The notes under the pieces: generated by a model
The model's input: only the letters and a program-made list of their open reading frames with translations
What the model was told of the DNA's origin: nothing
Databases searched by the model: none
Shown here: positions 24,752-33,606 of the stretch, piece after piece
Numbering within the stretch: position 1 is the stretch's first letter
Layout: the number at the start of each line of letters is the position of its first letter
NCBI GenBank assembly: GCA_965248775.1
Contig: OZ252150.1
Location: 3,844,001 to 3,908,000, forward strand
Source of the DNA: JBHHUI01 sp965248775
Lineage (GTDB): Bacteria; Chloroflexota; Anaerolineae; Anaerolineales; JBHHUI01
Reading direction: 5' to 3'
DNA: 64,000 bases
Program-made: the position numbers and the translations under genes

Positions 24752-26233
24752 AATACCTTTCAAATAAGCAAACAGGTGGCACCCGAGGCATACTTGTGAG
24801 ATATACAAATTCGCAAGATGCCAGGGGGCCACCTGATGGGATACAGATTACGCGAGGTTGACATCGAGAGCAAGTTTTGCCGGGAACTGACATTTACAAG
24901 CCTGAGCCGGGTTATTCCGCCAGATGTGGTCGAAGCAGCGTTGGAGGCAGAAGGCTTGAAAACGCAACGCGAGCGCAAATTGAATCTGGTCGTGACAGTG
25001 TTTTTAATCATCACAATGAACATCTACACGCAATCTTCTCTGGGGCGGGTAATGCGTAAGATCGCCCAGGGGTTGCGGTACATCTGGAACAATCCGGAAT
25101 ACGCGGTACCGAAAGACAGTGCGATTACCTATCGGCGCTATCAACTGGGTGCTCGACCGGTCGTGCGTTTGTTTCGGCATGTATGTCGACCGATAGCTAC
25201 GACGGAGACAGCCAGCGCGTTCCTCTTTGGATTGCGCCTGATGGCCATCGATGGCACGGTTGAAGATGTGGCTGACACGCCGGAGAATGCGGCGGCTTTT
25301 GGACGGCACCACAGCCCGCGCGGCCAGAGCGCTTTTCCGCAGGTGCAAGGGGTGTATCTGGTCGAGTGCGGCACGCATACGATTGTCGATGCGGGCTTCT
25401 GGCCTTGCCACACCAGCGAGCGCATAGGTGGTTTTCGCCTGTTGCGCTCGGTCGAGATGGGCATGTTGGTGATGTGGGACCGTGGGTTTCATGATTATGA
25501 CATGCTGCGCATGGTTTTGGAGCGCGGGGGACACATTTTGAGCCGATTTCCAGCCCATGTCAAGCCTAAAAACCGCTGTCCATTGCCAGATGGCTCCTAC
25601 ACCGCCTACCTGACACCCTCCGACTACCAGCGCCGCAAGCGGGGCGAGCGCCTCCTGGTGCGCATCGTCGAATACACCATAAGTGACCCGGCACTCCCCG
25701 GTTACGGTGAAGTGCACCGCTTGGTTACCACCTTGCTGAACCCCGAAGCCTTCCCAGCCCTGGAACTCGCGCGAGCTTATCACGAACGCTGGGAAATCGA
25801 ATTGGTCATCGATGAAGTCGACACCCATCAACGTCTGGCCGGACGCCCGCTGCGCAGTCTCAAGCCGGTCGGGGTCATTCAGGAACTGTATGGCCTGCTC
25901 ATCGCACACTTCATCATCCGCTTCCTGATGCATGCGGCTGCCCAACGCACCGGTCTCGATCCCGACCAACTCAGCTTTGTGCATGCACTCGAACTCGTGC
26001 GCGACACGCTCGCCGAGTTTCAAAAGACGGCCGTTGACCAACTCGGCCAACTCTATGACCGCTTGTTGCATGACATCGCTGACGTTCGTCTGCCTCTCCG
26101 CCGTGCCCGTTCAAACCCGCGTGTAGTCAAACGCAAGATGTCAAAGTTCCGCCTGAAACAGCCGGAGCATTATCACTGGCCCCAACCCCGACAACCTTTC
26201 CGGCAAGCTTTGGCCCTTATTTGAAAGGTATTG
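24752..26233 (+). mobile_element. IS4-like insertion sequence in the permease gene
   Basis: 1482 bp; terminal inverted repeats AATACCTTTCAAATAAG at both ends. An 11-bp target duplication GTGTTAGTCCC lies at 24741-24751 and 26234-26244. One transposase gene. Confidence 0.92.
24818..26224 (+). CDS. IS4-family-like transposase
   Basis: 468 residues, intact; ATG 24836 is an alternative start. An N-terminal DUF4372/IS4-type helical region is followed by LRLMAIDGTVEDVADTPEN (first aspartate), MLVMWDRGFHDYDMLR (second aspartate) and the C-terminal YHERWEIELVIDEVDTHQR (Y-x2-R-x3-E type signature with the catalytic glutamate). Motif order and size fit IS4-family enzymes. It probably could mobilise the element. 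Confidence 0.9.
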   Translation: MPGGHLMGYRLREVDIESKFCRELTFTSLSRVIPPDVVEAALEAEGLKTQRERKLNLVVTVFLIITMNIYTQSSLGRVMRKIAQGLRYIWNNPEYAVPKDSAITYRRYQLGARPVVRLFRHVCRPIATTETASAFLFGLRLMAIDGTVEDVADTPENAAAFGRHHSPRGQSAFPQVQGVYLVECGTHTIVDAGFWPCHTSERIGGFRLLRSVEMGMLVMWDRGFHDYDMLRMVLERGGHILSRFPAHVKPKNRCPLPDGSYTAYLTPSDYQRRKRGERLLVRIVEYTISDPALPGYGEVHRLVTTLLNPEAFPALELARAYHERWEIELVIDEVDTHQRLAGRPLRSLKPVGVIQELYGLLIAHFIIRFLMHAAAQRTGLDPDQLSFVHALELVRDTLAEFQKTAVDQLGQLYDRLLHDIADVRLPLRRARSNPRVVKRKMSKFRLKQPEHYHWPQPRQPFRQALALI

Positions 26234-26244
26234 GTGTTAGTCCC

Positions 26245-26843
26245 AAACGTGACTCAGTGAACACAAAAACCATCAGAAAGAAGTAAACGATGTTGCCAAA
26301 ACCAGCCCGCAATCCCGGCACCGTTTCAAATAAGACAGCTAGGGCCGCCACCAGAGCCATGTTAGGCACCGTGAAGAATAACAAGGGCGATATCAGCGGC
26401 GATAGTAATATCTGGTTCTCTTCACCTTTGATAAGCTGCATCACCCCCGCCCCAATCGCCAGGATAACAACCATCAAGGCCAAAACAGCGCAATTGCTCA
26501 GCCACTTACCGAAAAGGTAGAGCATTTTATTTATGGGTGAAGTGGCGATAATTTGGCCGACACCCGTTTGCAGGTCACGCTGGATACTCCCATTGACAAT
26601 GTAAAATGCGGCTATGTTCAAGAATATAATAGTTATCATGGCCATGACAGTGCCTATCCAGGCTGAATTATAAATGGCTCGATATTGACCCATCACAAAG
26701 GTACGGTAACCTGCGCCAGGGGCAGGCACGGCCGCATACGCCATAGCCAGCATCAACCCCAAAACAATCAGAAAACTGTAGCTCCGAGAACGTTCCCTGA
26801 AATCCGCCTGTATCAAATGATAAAGCGTGCGCCCGGTACTCAC
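26245..26843 (-). pseudogene. ABC-2-type permease, N-terminal part
   Basis: GTG start at 26843 overlaps the ATPase stop as GTGA, with GGAGAGGAA just upstream, indicating translational coupling. Membrane helices include SYSFLIVLGLMLAMAYAA, SAWIGTVMAMITIIFLNIA, LSNCAVLALMVVILAIGAG and a ABC-2-like segment. An IS4-like element interrupts it after FTESRLGLT. Before the insertion the product would have been about 546 residues with a large extracytoplasmic loop. The transported substrate is unknown. Confidence 0.87.
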
Positions 26844-27727
26844 ACTTCCTCTCCTTTCCGGCTTTGGGCCAGACAATACAGGTAAGCGTCCTCCAGGGAT
26901 GGCAGCGTACCTTCGGCCGTATCGCTAGGCGACGCATCAGCTACAACACGCAAGTGGACGCTATCACTATGTCGGATGGTACTGCTGATCAGGTGTAGCT
27001 GGCGCACCGTCGCAAATTCCGAACTGGGTACGGCCCAGTTCCAGACCTTCCCTTCCACAGCCCGTAACAAACCTTCAGGCTTGGTGTAAGCGAGCAAATG
27101 CCCTTGGTTGATAACGGCAATTTCGGTCGCCGTCGCTTCGATGTCGGAGACAATGTGGGTTGAGAGAATCACGATGCGCTCTCTGGACAAATCTGAAAGT
27201 AGATTGCGAAAGCGCACTCGCTCTTCAGGGTCCAGACCAACGGTAGGTTCGTCCACAATCAACAATTGGGGATCATTGAGTAACGCCTGGGCAATACCAA
27301 CACGTTGACGCATCCCCCCGGAGTAACTGCCTAACGGCCGTTTGCGGACCTCCGTCAGATTCACCAGTTCCAGCAATTCTGCAATGCGTCGCTTGCTTTC
27401 TGCGGCATTCAAGCCCTTGATAGCGGCCAGATAATCCAAGAATTCGACGGCGTTGAGATTGGGATAGATGCCAAAATCTTGTGGCAGGTAACCTAAAATC
27501 GTCCGCAAGGTATTGGGTGATTTGACGATGTCCTTACCGTTCCAGGTAACCTGTCCTTCGCTGGGACGAGTCACGGTAGCCAGGATGCGCATCAAGGTAG
27601 ATTTCCCGGCGCCATTGGGCCCAACCAGGCCTAACACACCGGATCCCAACTCCAGACTAAATTCACGTAATCCCCAAAATTTACCGCCATATTGTTTACC
27701 CACATTCTTTATCTTCAATTCCATCAT
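26840..27727 (-). CDS. ABC transporter ATP-binding protein
   Basis: 295 residues. Walker A VGPNGAGKST, Q-loop GYLPQDFG, signature SYSGGMRQRVGIAQAL, Walker B LLIVDEPTVGLD and H-loop STHIVSD are all intact, with an ABC-2 exporter-type C-terminal extension. It energises the adjacent permease (26843-23710). Starts ATGATG at 27727 behind AAGGAG. Upstream GTTGGGT (minus strand) lies about 20 bases from the start, so the ATPase-permease pair may have arrived as one large cassette. With the permease split by an IS, the transporter is probably non-functional. Confidence 0.95.
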   Translation of the reverse strand: MMELKIKNVGKQYGGKFWGLREFSLELGSGVLGLVGPNGAGKSTLMRILATVTRPSEGQVTWNGKDIVKSPNTLRTILGYLPQDFGIYPNLNAVEFLDYLAAIKGLNAAESKRRIAELLELVNLTEVRKRPLGSYSGGMRQRVGIAQALLNDPQLLIVDEPTVGLDPEERVRFRNLLSDLSRERIVILSTHIVSDIEATATEIAVINQGHLLAYTKPEGLLRAVEGKVWNWAVPSSEFATVRQLHLISSTIRHSDSVHLRVVADASPSDTAEGTLPSLEDAYLYCLAQSRKGEEV

Positions 27728-27744
27728 TGTTTTTTCTCCTTGCC

Positions 27745-27971
27745 ACCCAACGCTGAGTTCAGCCGCGTGCGGGCGTTGCCGTCACGGCTTGAAACATCGA
27801 GCAGTTTTCAACCTTAATTTGCGCTTGAACAATCATACGGGTAGCACGTCGGCTGCAACGATCTTGTTCTACAGCCTGTGTTCCATACACGTTCAGTGCA
27901 CGGGGTTGATGTTCCGGTTAGTGTGGCCGTTGCCGCCCCTATCGGAATGCTTCGAACGGCACTTTCCACAG
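27745..27971 (-). other. Intergenic region with attC-like core
   Basis: Plus strand ACCCAAC (27745-27751) is followed by GCTGAGTTCAGCCGCGTGCG and GGGCGTTGCC. No clear second core is found before the DUF1801 stop at 27972. No gene seen. Confidence 0.35.
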
Positions 27972-28394
27972 CTAGTCGATGGTAGCGCCGGCAATAGCTG
28001 GGGATTTGTAGGCCTTCGTGATCAGCTTCTTGAGCGTCGGTACGTGCACGTCTTCGAACTTCTTGATGTAGAGACATGACTTGCCGATCTTGTGCTTTCC
28101 CAGTTTTTCCAGCAGGGCGGCTTGCTTTTCCAATTCAACGTGCAGGTAGAGAACCAGGTCCTGTTTGCGGGGAGCGAAACCGACATGGAACCAGTCTCCC
28201 TCGGACGTTTTGCCACGGTAGTGAAAACTACCAAAGCCGACCTTTGCCTTTCCCCACATGACGGCCGGCTCCCCCGTCAGTTCCTTCATCAGCTCGAGCA
28301 CAGTTAGGCAATCGATACGTTTCTGGTCATCCTTAATGCCGGCAAGAAACTTGTCAACGCTGGCATCGTTCTCTTGTGTTTTCGGTTTTGTCAT
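27972..28394 (-). CDS. DUF1801 domain-containing protein
   Basis: 140 residues: MTKPKTQENDASVDKFLAGI, a helical N-terminus with CLTVLELMKELTGEPAVMWG, then the beta-rich YdhG-like core with GFGSFHYRG and WFHVGFAPRKQDLVLYLHV, and a C-terminal KHKIGKSCLYIKKFEDV segment. This is the common DUF1801/YdhG fold, related to iron-chaperone-like proteins. Function is not established for this subgroup. Single free-standing gene in the array; spacing to neighbours is 200-240 bases on each side. Confidence 0.9.
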   Translation of the reverse strand: MTKPKTQENDASVDKFLAGIKDDQKRIDCLTVLELMKELTGEPAVMWGKAKVGFGSFHYRGKTSEGDWFHVGFAPRKQDLVLYLHVELEKQAALLEKLGKHKIGKSCLYIKKFEDVHVPTLKKLITKAYKSPAIAGATID

Positions 28395-28491
28395 TGGGGG
28401 TCCCTAGCGAGTTTCCTGTTTTGGCGGGTAGCTCGATTTAGCTGTAGAACGCCTGAGTTCAGGTGACGCGCCGGGAGAGCCCACGAAACAT

Positions 28492-28574
28492 CGCTAACCA
28501 ACAACGTCAACAAAGAAACGTCTGCTGATTATTTCCGAGCCGAAGGCGCGGTCACTTGCAACGATTTGTTAGCC
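28492..28574 (-). other. Degenerate attC-like site
   Basis: Plus strand CGCTAAC (28492) and GTTAGCC (28568-28574) bound about 80 bases. The minus strand reads GGCTAACAAATCGTTGCAAG, then TGACCGCGCCTTCGGC, resembling a class-1-type attC arm. The cores deviate from consensus, so confidence is limited. Confidence 0.4.
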
Positions 28575-28596
28575 TGCACTTATGGTGGAGTAAGCC

Positions 28597-29268
28597 TTAC
28601 TTGCTATCCCAAACGGCTTCTTTGATGGCCCCAATCAACACTAATGGATTAGGCCAATCTTCGCAATATTGATACCGATAAGCCAACCGAACAACTCCTG
28701 AGCGGTCAACTACAAATTCTGCCTGCAATTGCCAGGGGTTATCTACCGTCGCCATTTCGGTACCACGCCGCGATTGTTGCAACTTCACTCCGGCTTCATA
28801 GTCACATTGCAAGAACTCATCCGGCGCGTCGAAAACAATCTGCGACGGTTTGCCTTCCAATAAATCATATGCTTCATAGACGCGGTAGGTTGGGTCGCAC
28901 AGGACGGGACAAGGCAGATTGTGTTTCTGCGCATAGGTCGCTGACTGTTCCGGCTCACCCTGACCAATGACGACAACATTAGCGCCCAACTTGATGTAGT
29001 CCGCGTATTCATCTTGTAGACGCTTGGCACGGTCAATGCCACAACTGCAACCATAGTGTCGCCAGAACAAGAGCAAGGCTGGCCCATTGCTCCAATAATC
29101 GCGGAGATGAACGGTCTTGCCCGCTGAATCTTGTAATTCAAAATCGGGAGCAGTGTCCTCAACTTGCAGTGGTGCTTTAGTCCATCGTACGCGTGATGGG
29201 CCACGCTTCCATAGGTCGAGCCATTCTTTTTCTGCAGCTTCAATTTGGCTATCTACTACTGATGTCAT
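28597..29268 (-). CDS. Peroxiredoxin-like AhpC/TSA-family protein
   Basis: 223 residues from ATG 29268, with AAGGAGAGAAGT upstream; a longer frame to 29316 lacks support. Thioredoxin-fold redoxin: APDFELQDSAGKTVHLRDYW, LLLFWRHYGCSCGIDRAKR with a C-x-C pair at the active-site position, VVIGQGEPEQSA, then a C-terminal strand VDRSGVVRLAYRY. The RHYGCSCG motif is like PRXL2-type redoxins rather than classical 2-Cys peroxiredoxins. Likely a cytoplasmic thiol-redox protein; partner unknown. Confidence 0.88.
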   Translation of the reverse strand: MTSVVDSQIEAAEKEWLDLWKRGPSRVRWTKAPLQVEDTAPDFELQDSAGKTVHLRDYWSNGPALLLFWRHYGCSCGIDRAKRLQDEYADYIKLGANVVVIGQGEPEQSATYAQKHNLPCPVLCDPTYRVYEAYDLLEGKPSQIVFDAPDEFLQCDYEAGVKLQQSRRGTEMATVDNPWQLQAEFVVDRSGVVRLAYRYQYCEDWPNPLVLIGAIKEAVWDSK

Positions 29269-29756
29269 ACTTCTCTCCTTATTTGGATTCTTACTTTGTG
29301 TGAAGTGGGCTAACAATATTATTAGGCGGAATTATTTCCGCCTATCACACATGTAGGGGGTATTATGCTGCGCAGCGTTCCTAATAACGTGTAAATATTC
29401 GCGTTATTAGGAAAATTTGCGGTATAAACCCCCTCACAAGGGTGTTATTAGGAATGAGAATCAGGCTTCTCAATATCCGACAATATCTGATACGAATCTA
29501 CACTCGACACTCTATTAACGCAAAAACGCCGCACTCTCAAGGTCACGGCGCGAGTCTGCCGTGTTATTAACTTGTCCTTATCTTGCCGTTCCCCGCGACG
29601 CATCGCTGTTCCACGCATCGGATTGCCACTACATGTTGTGTGAAGCCGCGTCAATCTGTTTCTGGAGAAACAACCCGCTTCTCCGGTAGGTATCTGAATA
29701 GGTCGCCCGGCGAAGACTCCAGCCTGTCGCTGAACAGTACTACGCCAGTTCGCGAA
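29269..29756. repeat. Inverted-repeat cluster and dispersed repeat
   Basis: 29378-29413 is a hairpin with 12-bp perfect arms (TTCCTAATAACG / CGTTATTAGGAA) and a 12-nt loop; the arm recurs at 29441-29453 (GTTATTAGGAATG). 29324-29343 is another small palindrome (GGCGGAATTATTTCCGCC). 29457-29580 matches 22045-22210. No gene. Confidence 0.6.
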
Positions 29757-29942
29757 ATGACCAACGCCGAGAAGCTGCAAGCGCGCAGCGCTTCGCTGGC
29801 GCGCGAAAAAGGCTCGAAGGCGCTTCAGTTCACCGTGATTATTCGTGAGGGTGAGATCGTGGCGTTTGTGGAGACTGATCTAGGTCATGTACACGGGTTG
29901 AAACTGCGCGATTGCGGATGTTGCCCAGAAACGCGCAAATAG
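29757..29942 (+). CDS. Small conserved-looking protein (61 aa), function unknown
   Basis: MTNAEKLQARSASLAREKGS, then KALQFTVIIREGEIVAFVET and DLGHVHGLKLRDCGCCPETRK (split here for reading). A helical start is followed by beta strands, and the tail has a CGCC motif. I do not recognise the family. A start-less copy of its last 50 residues lies at 22212-22358, with a few amino-acid changes, which argues that the reading frame is real or was recently real. It lies in a dispersed repeat. Confidence 0.5.
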   Translation: MTNAEKLQARSASLAREKGSKALQFTVIIREGEIVAFVETDLGHVHGLKLRDCGCCPETRK

Positions 29943-30154
29943 TGACTCGGCCGCTCGCATCGAGTACCGGCTGGCTCTAAATTATTTGCTGATTAGGGGA
30001 TATCTTGAGCGCTGCTGGACCGGGAACGACGCGCCGCCCGCGCCGAGTTTCTATTGCGGCCGGTAGCGTTTCACGACCCTGTCGGGCGCGACATGGGTGC
30101 CGAGGAGAGATAAGGTTGGGGAAACTGTCATATTTGCATTCGCTCTGGCAGCTA
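29943..30154. other. Short intergenic region
   Basis: No supported gene or clear signal. Possible short frames have no recognisable motif. Confidence 0.3.
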
Positions 30155-30355
30155 TCAAGACAGCTCTTGAAGCAGCGCCTTCGCTTCTTTCAAATCCAAG
30201 GTGTCAAACGCCTCAGTGAACCAGCCGTAGATATCGGCCAGCATCGCTAACATGCTCAGCCAGATTAGCGAATTACTCGTATCTCCATTCTTCAGGTACG
30301 AGTAGCGCGGCTTCCAGAAATTCGCCTGTCTTTGACTGGGATTTCCCCAATACAT
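30155..30355 (-). pseudogene. C-terminal fragment of a cyclase/ATPase-type protein
   Basis: The minus-strand frame ends ADIYGWFTEAFDTLDLKEAK, then ALLQELS and a stop. That ending is characteristic of predicted-ATPase/TPR adenylate cyclase fusions. The preceding residues do not continue into such a protein, so only the tail is left. It lies just downstream of another such gene on the same strand. Confidence 0.45.
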
Positions 30356-30371
30356 GACATTCGTTTGAAAA

Positions 30372-32086
30372 CTATGGTTTTATATCCTGCTCTAAAGCAT
30401 AGGCGACGGCTTCTTCCATCGACATCGCCTGCCCCTGTGCCCATGCGTCCTCAATTGCCGCCTCATCAAGTTGCTCGCGCGTGATGGCAATGTAGTGTTC
30501 GTATTCTGGCTGATCGCCGGGTTGATACCTGGCACCCATCGCATCCAGCAGGGCTTCCGTCGCACCCTGCAGCCGCGCGGCCCGTTCAGGCTGTCCTTTG
30601 GCCGCCAGCGGCCCGGCGATCGCTCCCAAAGTAATGATGATGAAATAGTTCAGGCCAAGTTCCAGGCTGATCTTAAGGGTCTCCCGAAAGTACGTTTCCG
30701 CCCGGTCGTAGTCTCGCTGGCGTTGTGCGATTTGACCCAGACTCTGATGAACAATAACTTCGCGGCGCCTTTCACCCGTCTCGCGAACGACAGGCAATAC
30801 TGCCTCGTAGGCAATCTGGGCACGCTCGTATTCGCCATTCAAGTGTGCCAATATGCCAAGGATGTTGAGGCCAGTGGCTATGCAGGGCTTGTAGTCGAGT
30901 TCACGGAAGAGCGCCAGCCCTTCTTCGCAACTTTGTACTGCGTCTTCGTATCCGGACTCGGATAGCCGGCTGATCCCCGGCGAACTTATAAAGATCAACG
31001 CCCAGGCCATACTCAGTCGATCCCCCAGTTCTCGGGCGATGCGCAGCGCCTGACGTTGGAAGTCCTTGTTGCGCTCCAATTCGTGATTGGCCCATGCCAG
31101 CAATCCGGCGCTGATCAGGAACTTCGCTTTTAGCGCCGGCGGCACCTCGTCAAGTTTGGGCAGTGTGCGCCGCACCCACTCGTAGCCCTCGACGTAAAAT
31201 CCTTCATAGAACCAGAAGTCCCTCAACCTGCAGACCAGCCGAGCCGCAAGTTCCGGGTCGTCTGTGCCCAACGACCAATTGAGCGCGGCGCGCAGGTTGT
31301 CGTGGTCAGCATGCAGCTTGTTTGCCCAGATGACCTCCCGGTCTGTCCGATACTCTGCAGCGGCCCGCTCGGCCATACTCGCGAAATACTGCGCATGGCG
31401 TCTTTTGGTGGACTCGGCCAGGTCGCTGTCAAACAGCCGTTCGCGGGCGTACTCGTGGATCGTCTTCATCATTTCGAAGCGCGGTTCAGCGTTGGGTCCG
31501 TCATTTTGACGCAGCAGACTCTTATTGAGCAACGATTCCAGGCCGTTCAGTACGTCGATATCAAGATCGGGACTGCACACCGCTTCCACGGCCTCGATCG
31601 TACGCCCGCCCCGGAAGACCGCCAGCCGGACAAAGAGCGTCTGCTCCGCGTCAGACAGCAAGTCGTAACTCCAATCAATGGCTCCGCGCAACGTTTGTTG
31701 CCGAGCTGGCAGGTCACGCATGCCACTTGTCAATGTCTCGAGACGATTTTCCAGCCGCGCCAGAAGCACCTGAGGCGCAAAGAGCTTGACGCGTGCCGCC
31801 GCCAGTTCAATCGACAGTGGCAGCCCGTCCAACCGGACGCATATTTCGGCCACAGCGGAGGCGTTGTCGTCGGTGATGTTGAAGTCGGGTTTGACAGCCC
31901 GGGCGCGCTGGATGAAGAGCGCCACCGCTTCGTACTGCGACATCACAGGCAGCGGTTCAAAATATTTGAGGACGGGCAACTCAAGCGGCGGCACGGGAAA
32001 TTCTTGTTCGCCAGACACACGCAGCCCCTCGCGGCTCGTGACCACTACTTTCAGGCCGCGCGCCACCGCCAGCAAGTCGGCTACTA
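30372..32086 (-). pseudogene. Class III cyclase - NB-ARC ATPase - TPR protein, C-terminal part
   Basis: About 567 residues: the remainder of the NB-ARC ATPase (VVTSREGLRVSGEQEFPV, LCVRLDGLPLSIELAAARV-type GxP motif) followed by tetratricopeptide-like repeats (roughly 300-500, e.g. LGILAHLNGEYERAQIAYEA and LGQIAQRQRDYDRAETYFRE) and a C-terminal tail. It continues 33879-34811; removing the IS982-like element and one TAGTA gives 881 codons in frame. The split separates the cyclase and P-loop from the sensor repeats. Confidence 0.9.
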
Positions 32087-32402
32087 ACCAATGGTGCTAG
32101 TTCAAAGAGAAAACTGAGCGATACTCATCCGGTAAGGGTCGGCTTTGGGGTTCGGATCGAGATGGCGTGATAAATCGAGCAAGACATTGAACATGACCGA
32201 CACATAAGCCAGTCGAGCGCTTATGTAGTCGGCGACCCGATGGTGCAGACGCTTGAGGCCACAGACGACCGTGACCATAGACAAAGCCGTTTCGACATAC
32301 ATACGTTCATTCCAAGTGCCTTTCGCACAAAGCTTCAGATTGGCCGGATAACCGTCAGCACTGCGAAAGCCAAAATCGGCAAAGACGATGGTTTGGTCGA
32401 TG

Positions 32403-33221
32403 GGTAGTGGTTACATGTTGACTGATGAGTCTGGAAAAAGTAAGTTGTTGGCCTGCCAAACAGAGGAGCGCCAAAATGATCCAGAGTGTCATCACGCATG
32501 AGTGTTCAAAGTGCAGGAGCCTCAACATTGTCAAGAATGGTACAGACTATAAAGGCGGTCAGAAGTTTCATTGTCTCGATTGCGCCGCTTATGGAATGTT
32601 GGAACCGCAAAGCCGTTCTTATCCTGAGTTCATCAGAGAATTTGTCCTACGCACCTATCGAGAGCGAGCCAGTATGCGCGGCATTGAGCGCATCTTTGGC
32701 ATCGCGCGGCAGACATTAGCACGCTGGATTCTGGAGAAGGCCGGCGCTATGCCGAACCTGGCTGACACTTTAGAAACCGTAAAAACGGATGATGTGCTGG
32801 AATTGGATGAATTATGGTCATTTGTACGCACAAAAAACGATAAACGTTGGATATGGGTCGCGCTGTGTCGGCGCACGCGCCAAGTGGTGGCCTATTTTAT
32901 TGGCGACCGCAGTGAAAAAAGTTGTCGCGCGTTATGGAAATCCATCCCAGCATCCTACAAAGCGTGTTGCTCCTTCAGCGACTTCTGGCACGCTTACCAG
33001 AAGGTTTTACCAAACGACACTCACCAAAGTGTCGGCAAAGAAAGCGGCCAGACATCTCACGTGGAACGCTGGAACAACACCTTGCGCCAGAGACTGGCTC
33101 GCTTCGTGCGCAAAACTCTTTCTTTCTCCAAGTCCGACGTTTACCATGAAGCTGTACTCAAGTTGTATCTCCATTACTACAATACAGCGTGGTCCCCATC
33201 AGTTACCATGTAACCACTACC
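32403..33221 (+). mobile_element. IS1-family insertion sequence, copy 1, nested in IS982 copy E
   Basis: 819 bp; terminal repeats GGTAGTGGTTACATG at both ends; 8-bp target duplication GGTCGATG (32395-32402, 33222-33229). Identical in coding sequence to the copies at 45848 and 61859. Confidence 0.95.
32476..33213 (+). CDS. IS1-family transposase (single-frame InsAB type)
   Basis: 245 residues from ATG 32476, which has AGGAG seven bases upstream; an ATG at 32425 is possible but lacks a site. N-terminal zinc finger with C-x2-C pairs (ECSKCRSLNIV, FHCLDC), helix-turn-helix (SMRGIERIFGIARQTLARWI), then the DDE core: DDVLELDELWSFV, CSFSDFWHAYQKVLP and SHVERWNNTLRQRLARFVRK with the catalytic E and HR-type C-terminus. 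No programmed frameshift needed. Intact and identical in three copies, so recently active. Confidence 0.95.
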   Translation: MIQSVITHECSKCRSLNIVKNGTDYKGGQKFHCLDCAAYGMLEPQSRSYPEFIREFVLRTYRERASMRGIERIFGIARQTLARWILEKAGAMPNLADTLETVKTDDVLELDELWSFVRTKNDKRWIWVALCRRTRQVVAYFIGDRSEKSCRALWKSIPASYKACCSFSDFWHAYQKVLPNDTHQSVGKESGQTSHVERWNNTLRQRLARFVRKTLSFSKSDVYHEAVLKLYLHYYNTAWSPSVTM

Positions 33222-33288
33222 GGTCGATGAAAGGTTCGGCCACATGATGAAAATGCTTGTCATGGGTATTTAGCGTGTTCCAGTCCCA

Positions 33289-33318
33289 ATTGATACCGAT
33301 GCAGTGTGCACGGCACTG
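33289..33318. repeat. 30-bp insert in IS982 copy E
   Basis: Between host bases CAGTCCCA and TGCGAC. The insert contributes all but its edges to the module GATACCGATGCAGTGTGCAC...GGCACTGTGC shared with IS3 copies B and C. It keeps the transposase reading frame. Confidence 0.88.
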
Positions 33319-33578
33319 TGCGACATGGCCATGGTCGTCCAGCAACCAGCACAGCTTGACCCCGATGCTCCAGCGCCCTTTATCCCGGCCTTTCTTGCCG
33401 ATTTGGTGCTGGCTGCGGCCTTCCCGAATGGGAAAGAGTAGTTCGATCGGGTAGGTGTCAATCACTGTGAACAAACTGGGCTCGGCGAGTAGTAGATCGC
33501 ACCAGGATTGGTGCGCCTTGAGCAAGCGCTGCAAGCGCGTCCGCTCTGGCAAGCCGGCGAAGAGCGCGTCATAATCAC

Positions 33579-33606
33579 GTTTCCCAGTCTAGTCGACTGG
33601 ACTAGG
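33579..33606. repeat. 24-bp net insert (CTAGTC-CAGTC-GACTAG module) in IS982 copy E
   Basis: Copy D reads GGTGGCTCAAGCGTGATTATG here (about 20262-20282) without it. On the minus strand the unit is CTAGTC-CAGTC-GACTAG followed by ACTGGG. Net gain is 24 bases, with an in-frame stop. The same form with arms CTCGTC/GACGAG is at 20588-20605. Confidence 0.85.
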
